From NCBI RefSeq assembly GCF_034930985.1, contig NZ_JAYGIM010000008.1, positions 186,001-250,000 on the forward strand: a DNA stretch of 64,000 bases, given 5' to 3'. The translations under genes and the position numbers were made by a program. Below the pieces are notes generated by a model. It did no database searches. It was not told the origin of the DNA and saw only the letters and a list, made by a program, of their open reading frames with translations. This DNA is from Arcicella lustrica. Lineage in GTDB: Bacteria > Bacteroidota > Bacteroidia > Cytophagales > Spirosomataceae. Numbering within the stretch: the stretch's first letter is position 1; each line of letters opens with the position of its first letter. Shown here piece after piece: positions 44,914 to 53,835 of this stretch.

Positions 44914-46191
44914 TTGAATTTACATATCAAGCATCATCAAGCAGCCCTGAAATTCGTTTCAGGACTGCTTCTTGTTTTGTTATATTTCGTTCCGAACCTA
45001 TCGACTGCTCAGGATAAAAAGAGAAAATTAGAAGCGGCAAAGCGAGAAAACTTGCAGAAAATTCAGGAAATCAATAAAATCATTGAAAAGACTGAACAAA
45101 AAAAAGAAGCAAGCGTGGGCAAACTCAACGCATTAGGCGAAAGAATTGATAAGCAAGCCAAACAGATTGACATTATTTCTGAAAATCAACAATTACTTCA
45201 AAATGAAGCCGAAGAGTTAAAAAAAGCGACAGGAGAACTTTCGGGCAACCTCGAAAAACTAAAAGCAGAATATGCTAAAATGGTTTTTACTGCAGCAAAA
45301 ACCAGTAATAAAGTCAATAAACTTAGTTTCTTGTTTTCTTCAAGTAATTTCAATCAATTAATTCGTCGTTATAAATATCTTCAACAATACTCTACCGCTC
45401 GTGAAAAACAGGCACTTTTAATTCAACAAGTACGCTCTGAATTATTGACAGAACAAGTAAAGATTTTACAAAAAAAGCAAGAGCAAGATGCCGTTTTGCG
45501 TGAAAAAATCACAGAAACGCAAAACCTACAAGTATTAAAAGGCAAGCAAACGGAAGTTGTAACTGAATTAAGTCAGAAAGAGAAAAAATTAAGAGCGCAA
45601 TTAGAAGCCAACAAAAAAGTTGTAGAACGTTTGGAAACAATGATTGCCAAAATTGTAGAACGTGAAATTAAACGTTCGCAAGAGCGTGAATTATTGGCGA
45701 ATAAGCGTAGCCAAAGTAACAAAAAAGTACCTTCAAACAGACAAGCCATCGCCATGAATGTTGAAGAAACAAGATTGGCAAGTTCCTTTTCAGCCTTGCG
45801 TGGCAGAATGCCTTGGCCGGTTAATTCTGGTTTTATTGCTAGTCGTTTTGGCGTGCATAATCATCCCGTTTTAAAAGGAGTAAGAACCAACAATAATGGC
45901 ATTGATATTCAGACAAGTGCAGGAAACGATGTAAGAGTAGTTTATGATGGCATAGTGCAATCTGTTGTTTCAATTCCGGGTACTTATATGGTGGTGGCTA
46001 TTCAGCATGGCGACTATTTTACCATTTACAGTAAACTTTCAAATGTTTCGGTAAGAAACGGACAAAGAGTACAATCTGGACAAAAAGTAGGAGAAGTAGC
46101 TTCGGATACAGACGGAACTTCTGAATTAAATTTTCAAGTTTGGAAAACATTCGACAAACAAAACCCAGAAAATTGGCTTCGACAAAAATAG
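44914..46191 (+). CDS. EnvC-like murein hydrolase activator with degenerate LytM domain
   Basis: This is a 425-residue exported protein starting at TTG, with a signal peptide ending NLSTAQ. Residues about 35-270 are long coiled coils (KKRKLEAAKRENLQKIQEIN and onward), and the C-terminal LytM (M23) domain covers about 300-425. The metal ligands are not conserved: the expected HxxGxDI reads NNNGIDIQT and the expected YxHL reads YSKLS. As in E. coli EnvC, the domain is therefore probably non-catalytic and activates amidases at the division septum. The gene closes the TPR-DUF4292-EnvC run. Confidence 0.88.
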   Translation: MNLHIKHHQAALKFVSGLLLVLLYFVPNLSTAQDKKRKLEAAKRENLQKIQEINKIIEKTEQKKEASVGKLNALGERIDKQAKQIDIISENQQLLQNEAEELKKATGELSGNLEKLKAEYAKMVFTAAKTSNKVNKLSFLFSSSNFNQLIRRYKYLQQYSTAREKQALLIQQVRSELLTEQVKILQKKQEQDAVLREKITETQNLQVLKGKQTEVVTELSQKEKKLRAQLEANKKVVERLETMIAKIVEREIKRSQERELLANKRSQSNKKVPSNRQAIAMNVEETRLASSFSALRGRMPWPVNSGFIASRFGVHNHPVLKGVRTNNNGIDIQTSAGNDVRVVYDGIVQSVVSIPGTYMVVAIQHGDYFTIYSKLSNVSVRNGQRVQSGQKVGEVASDTDGTSELNFQVWKTFDKQNPENWLRQK

Positions 46192-46455
46192 TTTTCAACA
46201 CCATAATTCAGCAGAATTGCAGTGTTTAAGCGAAAAACTTAGGCAAATAATTCATTAATTTCCATTATTTTAGGTAGTTTTGAAATTAGCCTTGAAAAGA
46301 TTACACAAAAACCTTTAAAGTTCCAAGAGATTTCCTAATTTTGCAATCCGATTTTGAAGCTAGTAAAAAATGATTAGTTATTTGCTTTGTAAACTCATTA
46401 TCAATCAATTATACAAAGACAAATAACCAACAACAAATAAAGATAAAAACCAACA

Positions 46456-47145
46456 ATGACAAAGAAAGACGAAAAAACACCCCTCGAGTTTTTGGAAAGT
46501 GCAGAAGGATTGAAAACTGAGTTAGGAAACGATCTTGATAAAGTACAACACGTTGTAGATAACAATAAAGGATTATTTGCAGGTGTTGCTGGTGTATTAG
46601 TCGTAGTAGTATTAGGATACTTTGGCTATAAATATTATGCTACTATTCAGGATGAGGAAGGTCAAGCAAAATTATTCAATGCAGTTTATCAATTTGAAGC
46701 AGATTCAAATAAAGTAGCAGCAAAAGAATTGACTAAAGTAGCGGATGATTTCGGTGGAAATGCTGGAAACTTAGCCAACTTTTATGCAGGTGTTGCCAAC
46801 TTGAAAGAAGGTAAATACGATGTAGCAATTGAGCAATTAAAATCTTTCAGCAGTTCAGATTTATTGGTTCAAGCTCGTGCTTATTCTTTAATCGGTGATG
46901 CTTATACAGAGAAAAAAGCATACAGCGATGCTATTGATTATTACAAAAAAGCAGCTGAATACAAAGCTAATAAATTCTTTACGCCTACTTATTTAATGAA
47001 GTTGGCTGCTGCTTACGAAGCAAATAAAGAAGAAAAAGAAGCTTTGGCTGTTTATACAGAAATCGTAGAAAAATATGCAGAGTCATCTGAATCCATCAAC
47101 GCTAAGAAATATAAAGCGGTGTTAGAAGGCTCTGTCTCTGAATAA
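46456..47145 (+). CDS. Membrane-anchored TPR protein, YfgM-like
   Basis: The 229-residue protein has an N-terminal cytoplasmic stretch, one membrane helix at about residues 39-59 (LFAGVAGVLVVVVLGYFGYK) and then TPR-like repeats outside the membrane (NLANFYAGVANLKEGKYDVA, ARAYSLIGDAYTEKKAYSDA). This resembles YfgM, an ancillary SecYEG partner, in layout only. It ends at a strong terminator and precedes ribH. Confidence 0.83.
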   Translation: MTKKDEKTPLEFLESAEGLKTELGNDLDKVQHVVDNNKGLFAGVAGVLVVVVLGYFGYKYYATIQDEEGQAKLFNAVYQFEADSNKVAAKELTKVADDFGGNAGNLANFYAGVANLKEGKYDVAIEQLKSFSSSDLLVQARAYSLIGDAYTEKKAYSDAIDYYKKAAEYKANKFFTPTYLMKLAAAYEANKEEKEALAVYTEIVEKYAESSESINAKKYKAVLEGSVSE

Positions 47146-47171
47146 AGAAATCAATCAATATATTGATACAG

Positions 47172-47207
47172 AAGGGATAAGAGCATAAGGTTCTTATCCC
47201 TTTTTTT
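47172..47207 (+). terminator. Intrinsic terminator
   Basis: AAGGGATAAGA and TCTTATCCCTT form a perfect 11-bp stem around a 9-base loop, followed by more Ts. It lies after the TPR gene and before ribH, so ribH needs its own promoter. Confidence 0.92.
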
Positions 47208-47281
47208 GTACCATTTGTCCATAAGCTAAAGCTTAGTCAATAAAAATGCCTAAAGTTTATAGCCTAAAGCCCGTATAAATC

Positions 47282-47758
47282 ATGTCTTCAGCACATAAAA
47301 ATTTAAGTATTTTTTCCACTGAAAACTTACCAGATGTAAGTAATAAAAAATTTGCAATGGTAGTAGCAGAGTGGAACGAAGAAGTAACAAATGCACTAGC
47401 GGCAGGAGCGCACAAAACACTTTTAGCCTACGGGGCAAAAGAAGAAAATGTTATCAGAGTAAACGTTCCGGGTAGTTATGAATTGACTTTTGCGGCACAG
47501 AAAATGGCTCAAAAATCAGACATTGATGCCGTAATTTGTATTGGTTGCGTAATTCAAGGAGAAACAAAGCATAATGATTATATCAACAATGCTGTAGCTC
47601 AAGGACTTACCACTGTTAGTTTAAAATACGACAAACCTGTTATCTTTGGTGTACTTACTCCAAATACAGAACAACAAGCACTAGACCGTGCAGGAGGAAT
47701 CCACGGAAATAAAGGCGATGAAGCAGCCATTACGGCGGTGAAAATGTTGGCGTTTTAA
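47282..47758 (+). CDS. ribH: 6,7-dimethyl-8-ribityllumazine synthase
   Basis: RibH condenses 5-amino-6-ribitylaminouracil with 3,4-dihydroxybutanone 4-phosphate in riboflavin synthesis. The 158-residue protein has the family motifs VVAEWNEEVTNALAAGA, VNVPGSYELTFAAQKMA, CIGCVIQGETKHNDYINNAV (with the catalytic histidine), and GVLTPNTEQQALDRAGG. No FMN riboswitch is visible in the short leader and no other rib gene is next to it. Confidence 0.96.
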   Translation: MSSAHKNLSIFSTENLPDVSNKKFAMVVAEWNEEVTNALAAGAHKTLLAYGAKEENVIRVNVPGSYELTFAAQKMAQKSDIDAVICIGCVIQGETKHNDYINNAVAQGLTTVSLKYDKPVIFGVLTPNTEQQALDRAGGIHGNKGDEAAITAVKMLAF

Positions 47759-47833
47759 AGAGTATGTGTGTTTTTATAATCAAGGCATAAGATTGATTCT
47801 ATTTTTATTATTCACATTAATTAAATCGAAATT

Positions 47834-48058
47834 ATGGTAACTGCTCAAAAACTCACGAATCTTCAATTAGAATTAGTAAAGTTGTTTAGCTACAAAGTTA
47901 CTGATAGTCAATTGATTGAAATTAAACTGTTACTTGGCAATTACTTTGCTGAGAAAGCAAGTGAAGAAATGGACAAACTGTGGGATGAAAATAACTGGAC
48001 TGAAGATACAATGAAAGAATGGGCAAACGAACATCTAAGAACGCCTTATGAATCATGA
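47834..48058 (+). CDS. Antitoxin of PIN toxin-antitoxin module 1
   Basis: This 74-residue protein overlaps the following PIN toxin gene by 4 bp (ATGA), the usual antitoxin-toxin coupling. It has no named domain that I recognise. Its pattern LTNLQLELVKLFSYKV, then KLLLGNYFAEKASEEMDKLW and DENNWTE, is shared with the antitoxin of module 2 about 2 kb downstream. The last third (WTE...NEHLR) is the likely toxin-binding tail. Antitoxin status is inferred from gene order and overlap. Confidence 0.75.
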   Translation: MVTAQKLTNLQLELVKLFSYKVTDSQLIEIKLLLGNYFAEKASEEMDKLWDENNWTEDTMKEWANEHLRTPYES

Positions 48059-48468
48059 GAATTATCTTAGATACAAATGTTTTACTCGTTTCAATTGGAA
48101 AAAAGTCTCAGTATAGACCTATTTTTGATGCATTTCTAAAACAGAAGTTTACTCTTATTATTAGTAATGATTTACTGCTAGAATATGCTGAAATCATTGA
48201 GCAAAAGACAAATGCTTTTATTGCAGACAACATCATTGAAATGTTGCTTGCAAAGCCAAATGTAGAAAAAAATGAGATTTTCTTTAAATGGGGACTTTTA
48301 GAAAATGATTATGACGACAACAAGTTTGTAGATACAGCAATAGTCGGAAATGTAGATTTTATCGTCACGAATGATAAACACTTCAACTCATTAAAAGACA
48401 TTGATTTTCCAAAAGTAGAAATCATCGACATAGATACTTTTTTAGAAAAAATTAAAAATATTATTTAA
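48055..48468 (+). CDS. PIN-domain toxin, module 1
   Basis: This 137-residue PIN-fold RNase is of the 'putative toxin, PIN family' group. Acidic active-site residues are in ILDTNVLL (D6), EYAEIIEQ, the DYDDNKFVDTAI pair and TNDKHF. PIN toxins usually cut tRNA or mRNA when the antitoxin is lost. The gene overlaps its antitoxin, and lysC starts 20 bp after its stop. All catalytic positions look intact, so the toxin should be active. Confidence 0.85.
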   Translation: MRIILDTNVLLVSIGKKSQYRPIFDAFLKQKFTLIISNDLLLEYAEIIEQKTNAFIADNIIEMLLAKPNVEKNEIFFKWGLLENDYDDNKFVDTAIVGNVDFIVTNDKHFNSLKDIDFPKVEIIDIDTFLEKIKNII

Positions 48469-48487
48469 GAAAACAATCGTTTAGAAA

Positions 48488-49846
48488 ATGCAAGTATGGA
48501 AATTTGGGGGAACTTCCGTTGGGAAGCCCGAGCGAATGCACTCAATTAAAAATTTGATTACTGAAGATGGTAATCGTAAAATTGTCGTTTTGTCTGCCCT
48601 TTCGGGTACTACAAACGCTTTGATTTCTATCGGAGAATCCCTAAAAGCAAATAATGATGCAGAAGCAACTCAGAAAATCAATGAATTGTATGCTCACTAT
48701 GAATCTTTTATCAAGGAGCTTTATAGTACAGAAGCGGGTTATGCCGAAGGAAAAGCAATCATTGAAAAAGAGTTTTCGTTCATTCGTTCTTTAGTAAATA
48801 TCAAACCATTTTCGGTAAAACAAGAAAAAGAAATCGTAGCAGAAGGAGAATTGCTTTCTACCCAAATGTTTGAAGCATACTTGCGTGAAGAAGGTGTAAG
48901 TGCTGCCTTATTGCCTGCTTTAGACTTTATGTTGATTGATGCCGACAATGAGCCAGTTTTGAAATTTACTGAAGAAAAGTTAGGTTCGATTTTATCTCAA
49001 TTAACTGATAAGCAAATATTCATTACTCAAGGTTTTATTTGTAGAAACCCTCGTGGCGAAGTTGATAACTTGAAGCGTGGAGGTTCTGATTATACAGCCT
49101 CATTAATTGGCGGTGCTATCGTGGCAGAAGAAGTACAAATCTGGACCGACATCGACGGAATGCACAACAACGACCCACGAATCGTAAAGAAAACTTTCCC
49201 AATTCGTGAGTTGACTTTTGAAGAAGCAGCAGAATTAGCGTATTTCGGTGCAAAAATTTTACACCCAAGTACTATTACTCCTGCCAAAATGAAAGGTGTT
49301 CCTGTTCGTTTAAAAAACACGATGGAACCAGCAGCTTATGGTACTTTGATTGCCGATAAAACATCTGACCGTGAAATTAAGGCCATTGCTGCTAAAGATA
49401 ATTTAACAGCTATTTACATTCACTCAACCAGAATGTTGAATGCCTATGGTTTCTTGCGTAGAGTATTTGAAGTATTTGAAAAATACAAAACGCCAGTTGA
49501 TATGATTACAACTTCGGAAGTATCCGTTTCTGTAACCATTGATAACGACGAACATTTAGAAGAAATCATGGCGGAATTACGTCAATTCGCTGATTTAGAA
49601 GAGTGTGATAAAGACCAAACTATCGTTTGTATCGTAGGAAATTTCTCGGCCGACAAAGAAGGAATTGCCTTGAAAGTATTAGAAGCCATGAAAAACATTC
49701 CAATCAGAATGATTTGCTATGGGGCTTCCGAGCATAATATTACTTTGTTGATTCATGGCAAAAACAAAGCTGCGGCTTTGAATGCTTTGAACGAACGTTG
49801 CTTTTTATATGAAGATGCAATGAAAGAAATTTTCTCCGCTCCTTGA
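48488..49846 (+). CDS. lysC: Aspartate kinase
   Basis: This enzyme phosphorylates aspartate at the entry to lysine, threonine and methionine synthesis. The 452-residue protein has the kinase domain with KFGGTSVGKPERM at residues 4-16 and KRGGSDYTASLIGGA. It ends with two ACT regulatory domains (about 300-450, including VDMITTSEVSVSVTID and MICYGASEHNITLLI), which imply end-product inhibition. No homoserine dehydrogenase is fused. It is placed tightly between two toxin-antitoxin modules. Confidence 0.95.
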   Translation: MQVWKFGGTSVGKPERMHSIKNLITEDGNRKIVVLSALSGTTNALISIGESLKANNDAEATQKINELYAHYESFIKELYSTEAGYAEGKAIIEKEFSFIRSLVNIKPFSVKQEKEIVAEGELLSTQMFEAYLREEGVSAALLPALDFMLIDADNEPVLKFTEEKLGSILSQLTDKQIFITQGFICRNPRGEVDNLKRGGSDYTASLIGGAIVAEEVQIWTDIDGMHNNDPRIVKKTFPIRELTFEEAAELAYFGAKILHPSTITPAKMKGVPVRLKNTMEPAAYGTLIADKTSDREIKAIAAKDNLTAIYIHSTRMLNAYGFLRRVFEVFEKYKTPVDMITTSEVSVSVTIDNDEHLEEIMAELRQFADLEECDKDQTIVCIVGNFSADKEGIALKVLEAMKNIPIRMICYGASEHNITLLIHGKNKAAALNALNERCFLYEDAMKEIFSAP

Positions 49847-49863
49847 TAATAACGACATCGCTG

Positions 49864-49908
49864 AATAGCCGTGTTGTGAAACCTGTTTCCAGCACGGCTA
49901 TTTTTTTT
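49864..49908 (+). terminator. Intrinsic terminator of lysC
   Basis: AATAGCCGTG and CACGGCTATT form a perfect 10-bp stem, extended by a G-U and a T-A pair, followed by a long T-run. It separates lysC from toxin-antitoxin module 2. Confidence 0.93.
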
Positions 49909-49937
49909 ATCTTTGTGGAAATGTAAAATATAAGGAT

Positions 49938-50165
49938 ATGCAAGCAGTAAAACAACCATTGACTAATTTACAATTGGAGCTTCTTAAATTATATTCTCGT
50001 AAAGTCTCCGAACAAGATTTACAGTCTATTAAACAAATGTTAGCCCAATATTTTTCTAATAAAGCAATGGATTTAGCAGACAAAACTTGGGACCAAAATA
50101 ATTGGACTGAAGAAGATGCTGAACGATTATCCAATGAACATTTACGAAAATCCTCCAAAAAATGA
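49938..50165 (+). CDS. Antitoxin of PIN toxin-antitoxin module 2
   Basis: This 75-residue protein is a clear paralogue of the module 1 antitoxin (LTNLQLELLKLYSRKVSE, YFSNKAMDLADKTWDQNNW, NEHLRK). It overlaps the following PIN toxin by 4 bp. The most conserved blocks between the two copies are LTNLQLEL near the N-terminus and DKxWDxNNWTE near the middle. It is preceded by the lysC terminator, so the module has its own promoter. Confidence 0.75.
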   Translation: MQAVKQPLTNLQLELLKLYSRKVSEQDLQSIKQMLAQYFSNKAMDLADKTWDQNNWTEEDAERLSNEHLRKSSKK

Positions 50166-50578
50166 AATTAGTAATTGATACTAATATTTTATGGGTTTCG
50201 ATTTCACGTAAATCAAAAACGCATTGGGTCTTTGAAGGTTTATTAAATGGTAATTATACTTTATGTGTAACAACTGATATTCTGGAAGAATATGAAGAAA
50301 TAATTGGTCTCAGATTGGGAAAAGAAGTTGCCGAATCATTTATGCAAATTCTCACATATTTACCTAACATTGAGTTTATTACAAGATATTATGAATGGAA
50401 CTTACTCTTAGATATAGACCCTGATGATAATAAGTTTGTAGATTGTGCTATTGCTTCTAATTCAAACTATTTAGTAACCAATGATAGGCATTTTAACATT
50501 TTACGTGAAACAAATTTTCCCAAAATTAATCTCATTAATTTAGAAGAATTTAAAAAGATACTGAAAGTACTCGACTAA
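50162..50578 (+). CDS. PIN-domain toxin, module 2
   Basis: This 138-residue PIN-fold protein is paralogous to the module 1 toxin. The catalytic acids are in VIDTNILW (D6), EEYEEIIG, DPDDNKFVDCAIA and TNDRHF. It is probably an intact RNase toxin. serS begins only 5 bp after its stop codon, so an essential aminoacyl-tRNA synthetase may be partly read from the toxin-antitoxin promoter. Confidence 0.85.
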   Translation: MKLVIDTNILWVSISRKSKTHWVFEGLLNGNYTLCVTTDILEEYEEIIGLRLGKEVAESFMQILTYLPNIEFITRYYEWNLLLDIDPDDNKFVDCAIASNSNYLVTNDRHFNILRETNFPKINLINLEEFKKILKVLD

Positions 50579-50583
50579 AATTT

Positions 50584-51855
50584 ATGTTACAAATACAACA
50601 AATTAAAGAAAACAAAGCCACTACAATTGAAGGCTTAAAACGCAAATACTTCAAAGACGCCGAAGAAATTGTTGAGAAAGTATTAGTTTTAGACGAGAAA
50701 CGTCGTGAAACACAAGTTGAGTTAGATACAACTTTAGCCAAATCGAACGCCTTAGCCAAAGAAATTGGGGGCTTGATGAAAGCTGGTAAAAAAGAAGAAG
50801 CTGAAACGGCTAAAGCCGAAACCAGTGCTTTGAAAGTTCGTTCTAAGGAATTAGAAGAAGTTTTGAAAAGTACCGAAGCTGAATTATATGAAGTATTGGT
50901 TACATTACCAAACTTGCCTCATAGTAGTGTTCCTGCTGGTAAAACACCAGAAGAAAATGAAGTAGTTTTAGAAAATGGAACAATTCCTACTTTACCAGAA
51001 AATGCACAACCTCACTGGGATTTAATTAAAAAATACGACATCATAGATTTTGAATTAGGTAACAAAATTACGGGTGCAGGTTTCCCTGTTTACAAAGGAA
51101 AAGGTGCAAGAATTCAACGTGCTTTGATTAATTTTTTCTTAGATGAAGCTATCAATGCGGGTTATACAGAAATCCAACCACCTATTTTAATCAATAAAGA
51201 ATCAGGCTTTGGAACTGGGCAATTACCTGATAAAGATGGACAAATGTATCATGCTACCGAAGATGATTTGTTCTTGATTCCTACCGCAGAAGTACCTATC
51301 ACGAATATGTACCGTGATGTGATTTTACAAGAAACCGATTTGCCAATTAAAAATGCTGGTTATACGCCTTGTTTCCGTCGTGAAGCAGGTTCTTGGGGAG
51401 CTCACGTTCGTGGTTTAAATCGTTTACATCAATTCGATAAAATTGAGATTGTCCGTATCGAAAAGCCAGAAAACTCTTACGCAGCTTTAGAGGAAATGTC
51501 TTTACATGTACAAAGTATTCTTCAAAAATTAGAATTGCCTTACCGAGTATTACGTTTATGTGGCGGAGATATGAGCTTTACGTCTGCCCTTACTTACGAT
51601 ATGGAAGTTTGGTCTGCCGCCCAAGGTCGTTGGTTGGAAGTAAGTTCTGTTTCAAATTTTGAGACTTATCAAGCCAACCGTTTGAAATTAAGAATGAAAA
51701 CCGAAGGTAAATCTCAGTTATTGCATACACTCAATGGCTCAGCTTTAGCTTTACCACGTATTTTAGCAGCGATTCTTGAAAACAATCAAACTGAAACAGG
51801 TATCAAAATTCCAAAAGTACTTGTTCCTTATTGTGGTTTTGAAGAGATTGCTTAA
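50584..51855 (+). CDS. serS: Seryl-tRNA synthetase
   Basis: This class II synthetase charges tRNA-Ser. The 423-residue protein has the N-terminal antiparallel coiled-coil arm (about residues 30-100) that holds the long variable arm of tRNA-Ser. The catalytic core has motif 2 in CFRREAGSWGAHVRGLNRL and motif 3 in LNGSALALPRILAAILENNQ. Length and motifs are normal. The 5-bp gap to the upstream PIN toxin is unusually tight. Confidence 0.96.
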   Translation: MLQIQQIKENKATTIEGLKRKYFKDAEEIVEKVLVLDEKRRETQVELDTTLAKSNALAKEIGGLMKAGKKEEAETAKAETSALKVRSKELEEVLKSTEAELYEVLVTLPNLPHSSVPAGKTPEENEVVLENGTIPTLPENAQPHWDLIKKYDIIDFELGNKITGAGFPVYKGKGARIQRALINFFLDEAINAGYTEIQPPILINKESGFGTGQLPDKDGQMYHATEDDLFLIPTAEVPITNMYRDVILQETDLPIKNAGYTPCFRREAGSWGAHVRGLNRLHQFDKIEIVRIEKPENSYAALEEMSLHVQSILQKLELPYRVLRLCGGDMSFTSALTYDMEVWSAAQGRWLEVSSVSNFETYQANRLKLRMKTEGKSQLLHTLNGSALALPRILAAILENNQTETGIKIPKVLVPYCGFEEIA

Positions 51856-51871
51856 CATAAATATTTTTCGC

Positions 51872-51927
51872 ATTACCTTTTTATAGTCATGATTTACAAA
51901 AAATAATCATGACTATAAAAAGGTAAT
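51872..51927. repeat. Perfect 23-bp inverted repeat upstream of the LytTR regulator
   Basis: The arms run from 51872 to 51894 and from 51905 to 51927 and are exact reverse complements over 23 bp, with a 10-base loop. They are AT-rich (arm core TTTTTATAGTCATGATT). The repeat lies between serS and the response regulator. The ascending arm carries a run of five Ts, but none follows the hairpin, so it is not a textbook terminator. It could form a strong RNA hairpin, serve as a regulator site, or be a remnant of a small mobile element. Confidence 0.65.
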
Positions 51928-51971
51928 ATAAGCCCTTACTTACCTTAATTAATCTACTTGAACCTAAACGT

Positions 51972-52691
51972 ATGAAAACCCTCCGTTGCATTGTTCTTGA
52001 AGATGAAGAACCTGCCCAAAACCTCATTAGAAATTATTTATCACGCATTTCGTCGATAGAACTCCTTCAAGTGTTTGATAACGCCCTTGAAGCCTCCAAT
52101 TTTTTAACCCATCAAACTGTTGATTTAATCATTACTGATATTTCAATGCCTCATTTATCTGGGCTAGATTTTATCAGGATGCTCTCACCAAGTCCACACG
52201 TAATCATTATGACAGCCCATGCTGATTATGCCCTAGAAAGCTATGATTTGGATGTAATTGATTATCTGAAAAAGCCAATCTCATTCGATAGATTTAAAAA
52301 ATCTATCGAAAAAGTTGAACGTTTATACAGTGCTACAAACAATGAAGAAAGCCATACTTCTTCAGAAACTATGGTGTATGTAAAAGAAGGCAGTAAAATG
52401 ATAAAGGTAAATTTCAATGAAATTATTTATGTAGAAGGGTTAAGAGATTATATCAAAATCATTACTGATAACGAACGACCAATTATCACACATATTACCA
52501 TGAAAAAGATGGTAGAGATTCTTCCTCCTCAAAGTTTTATGAGGGTACACAAATCTTATATCATCGCTACCGACAAAATATCTGCCATTGATGGAAGTAA
52601 CAGTTTGATAGAACTCAAAAACAACGTAATGATACCTATGGGACAAAACTATAAAGAAACCCTAATGAGTAAGATAAAACCTATTAATTAA
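51972..52691 (+). CDS. LytTR-family response regulator
   Basis: The 239-residue protein has a CheY-like receiver (about residues 5-120) with phosphoacceptor D56 in LIITDISMPHLSGLDF, the acidic pocket EDEE at 10-13, and the conserved lysine in DYLKKPISFDRF. The C-terminal LytTR DNA-binding domain is at about 140-238 (VEGLRDYIKIITDNERPIIT, SFMRVHKSYIIATDKIS). It is the only regulator next to four tandem LytS-type kinases and starts the run; kinase 1 begins directly after its stop codon. Its final codons resemble the spacers between the kinases. Confidence 0.95.
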   Translation: MKTLRCIVLEDEEPAQNLIRNYLSRISSIELLQVFDNALEASNFLTHQTVDLIITDISMPHLSGLDFIRMLSPSPHVIIMTAHADYALESYDLDVIDYLKKPISFDRFKKSIEKVERLYSATNNEESHTSSETMVYVKEGSKMIKVNFNEIIYVEGLRDYIKIITDNERPIITHITMKKMVEILPPQSFMRVHKSYIIATDKISAIDGSNSLIELKNNVMIPMGQNYKETLMSKIKPIN

Positions 52692-52692
52692 C

Positions 52693-53793
52693 ATGGAAAA
52701 AATTGCTGAGTTATTTTTAAAAATATATCCTATTGAAGGAATATCTGTTAAAAGAAGAGTTTTATTGCATTGTGTTTTTTGGTTAATGATGTTTGTAGTC
52801 ACCTGGAAAATATCGACCATACCTACTTCAGAGCTAAAGTACAATTTCATAACTGTCTTGTATTTAATAGTACAATATATGATTTATTTCTACTTGATGA
52901 TGTATAAAATAATTCCACTTTGGGAGAATAACTATCAGCATAAATATTTAGCTACAATCATAAGTATAATTATACTAATTGCTAGCATTGTAATTATTTT
53001 TCGTATTAGAGCTCAATTTATTTTTGATAATAATTTGCTAAAAGAGACTAAAACAAACCTTATACATTTGGAAAAAAAATTCAAAGATTATCTATATCTT
53101 TTTAAATATCCTAGGTTTCTTTTTGCAGCCGTACTTGGAATCTTGCTTAACACCGTACCTGCCTTCTCTATCAAACTCACTCATTCTCTAATCAAAAGTA
53201 TTTCTGAAAAAAAGCAAGTTGAAATTGATTATTTAAGATCTCAAATTAACCCACATTTTTTAACAAATACCCTTAATAATATTTACAGTCTTTCTGTTAC
53301 GGATGATAAACGGAATAGTGATGCCATTCTATCTTTATCTAGTTTGTTAGATTATGTACTCTATGAGTCTAATCAACCAACTATCAGCCTAGAAAAAGAA
53401 ATAAGTTTCCTCTCTAATTTTATTGAGTTAGAAAAAATGAGGAATACGAAAAGACTGCAAGTAAACTTTGAAATAGAAGGGGATATTCATGGAAACATTC
53501 CTCCAATGATACTTATCACTTTTGTAGAGAATGCCTTCAAACACTGTGTTGGAGACTTGTACTCAAATAGCTTTATCAAAATACTTCTTAAAGTTGAAAA
53601 TGATAAGTTATACTTTGAGGTAGAAAACAGTAAATCGGACTTAACTACTAATAATCAAAGAAAAACATTTGGTGGTATTGGCTTAACCAATGTGAAAAAA
53701 CGTTTGGCAAACCTTTTTCCTAGCACTCATTCTATGCAAATAGAAAATCAAGAAGATTTATACATAGTTAAACTACAATTAAAACTCTTGTAA
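52693..53793 (+). CDS. LytS-type sensor histidine kinase, copy 1
   Basis: The 366-residue protein has a short conserved N-terminus (MEKIAELFLKIYPIEG), about four membrane helices (residues 23-42, 51-73, 87-105, 143-163) and a cytoplasmic kinase module. The phosphoacceptor is H188 in SQINPHFLTNTLNNIYSL, followed by an HATPase domain with N-box FVENAFKHC (N280) and G-box GGIGLTNVKKRL. It has no PAS, GAF or other soluble sensor, so the membrane part must sense or hold partners. It starts one base after the regulator stop codon. Confidence 0.94.
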   Translation: MEKIAELFLKIYPIEGISVKRRVLLHCVFWLMMFVVTWKISTIPTSELKYNFITVLYLIVQYMIYFYLMMYKIIPLWENNYQHKYLATIISIIILIASIVIIFRIRAQFIFDNNLLKETKTNLIHLEKKFKDYLYLFKYPRFLFAAVLGILLNTVPAFSIKLTHSLIKSISEKKQVEIDYLRSQINPHFLTNTLNNIYSLSVTDDKRNSDAILSLSSLLDYVLYESNQPTISLEKEISFLSNFIELEKMRNTKRLQVNFEIEGDIHGNIPPMILITFVENAFKHCVGDLYSNSFIKILLKVENDKLYFEVENSKSDLTTNNQRKTFGGIGLTNVKKRLANLFPSTHSMQIENQEDLYIVKLQLKLL

Positions 53794-53835
53794 AAGACTA
53801 TAATTAAACTACAATGAGTAGCCCTTTTAATTAAT

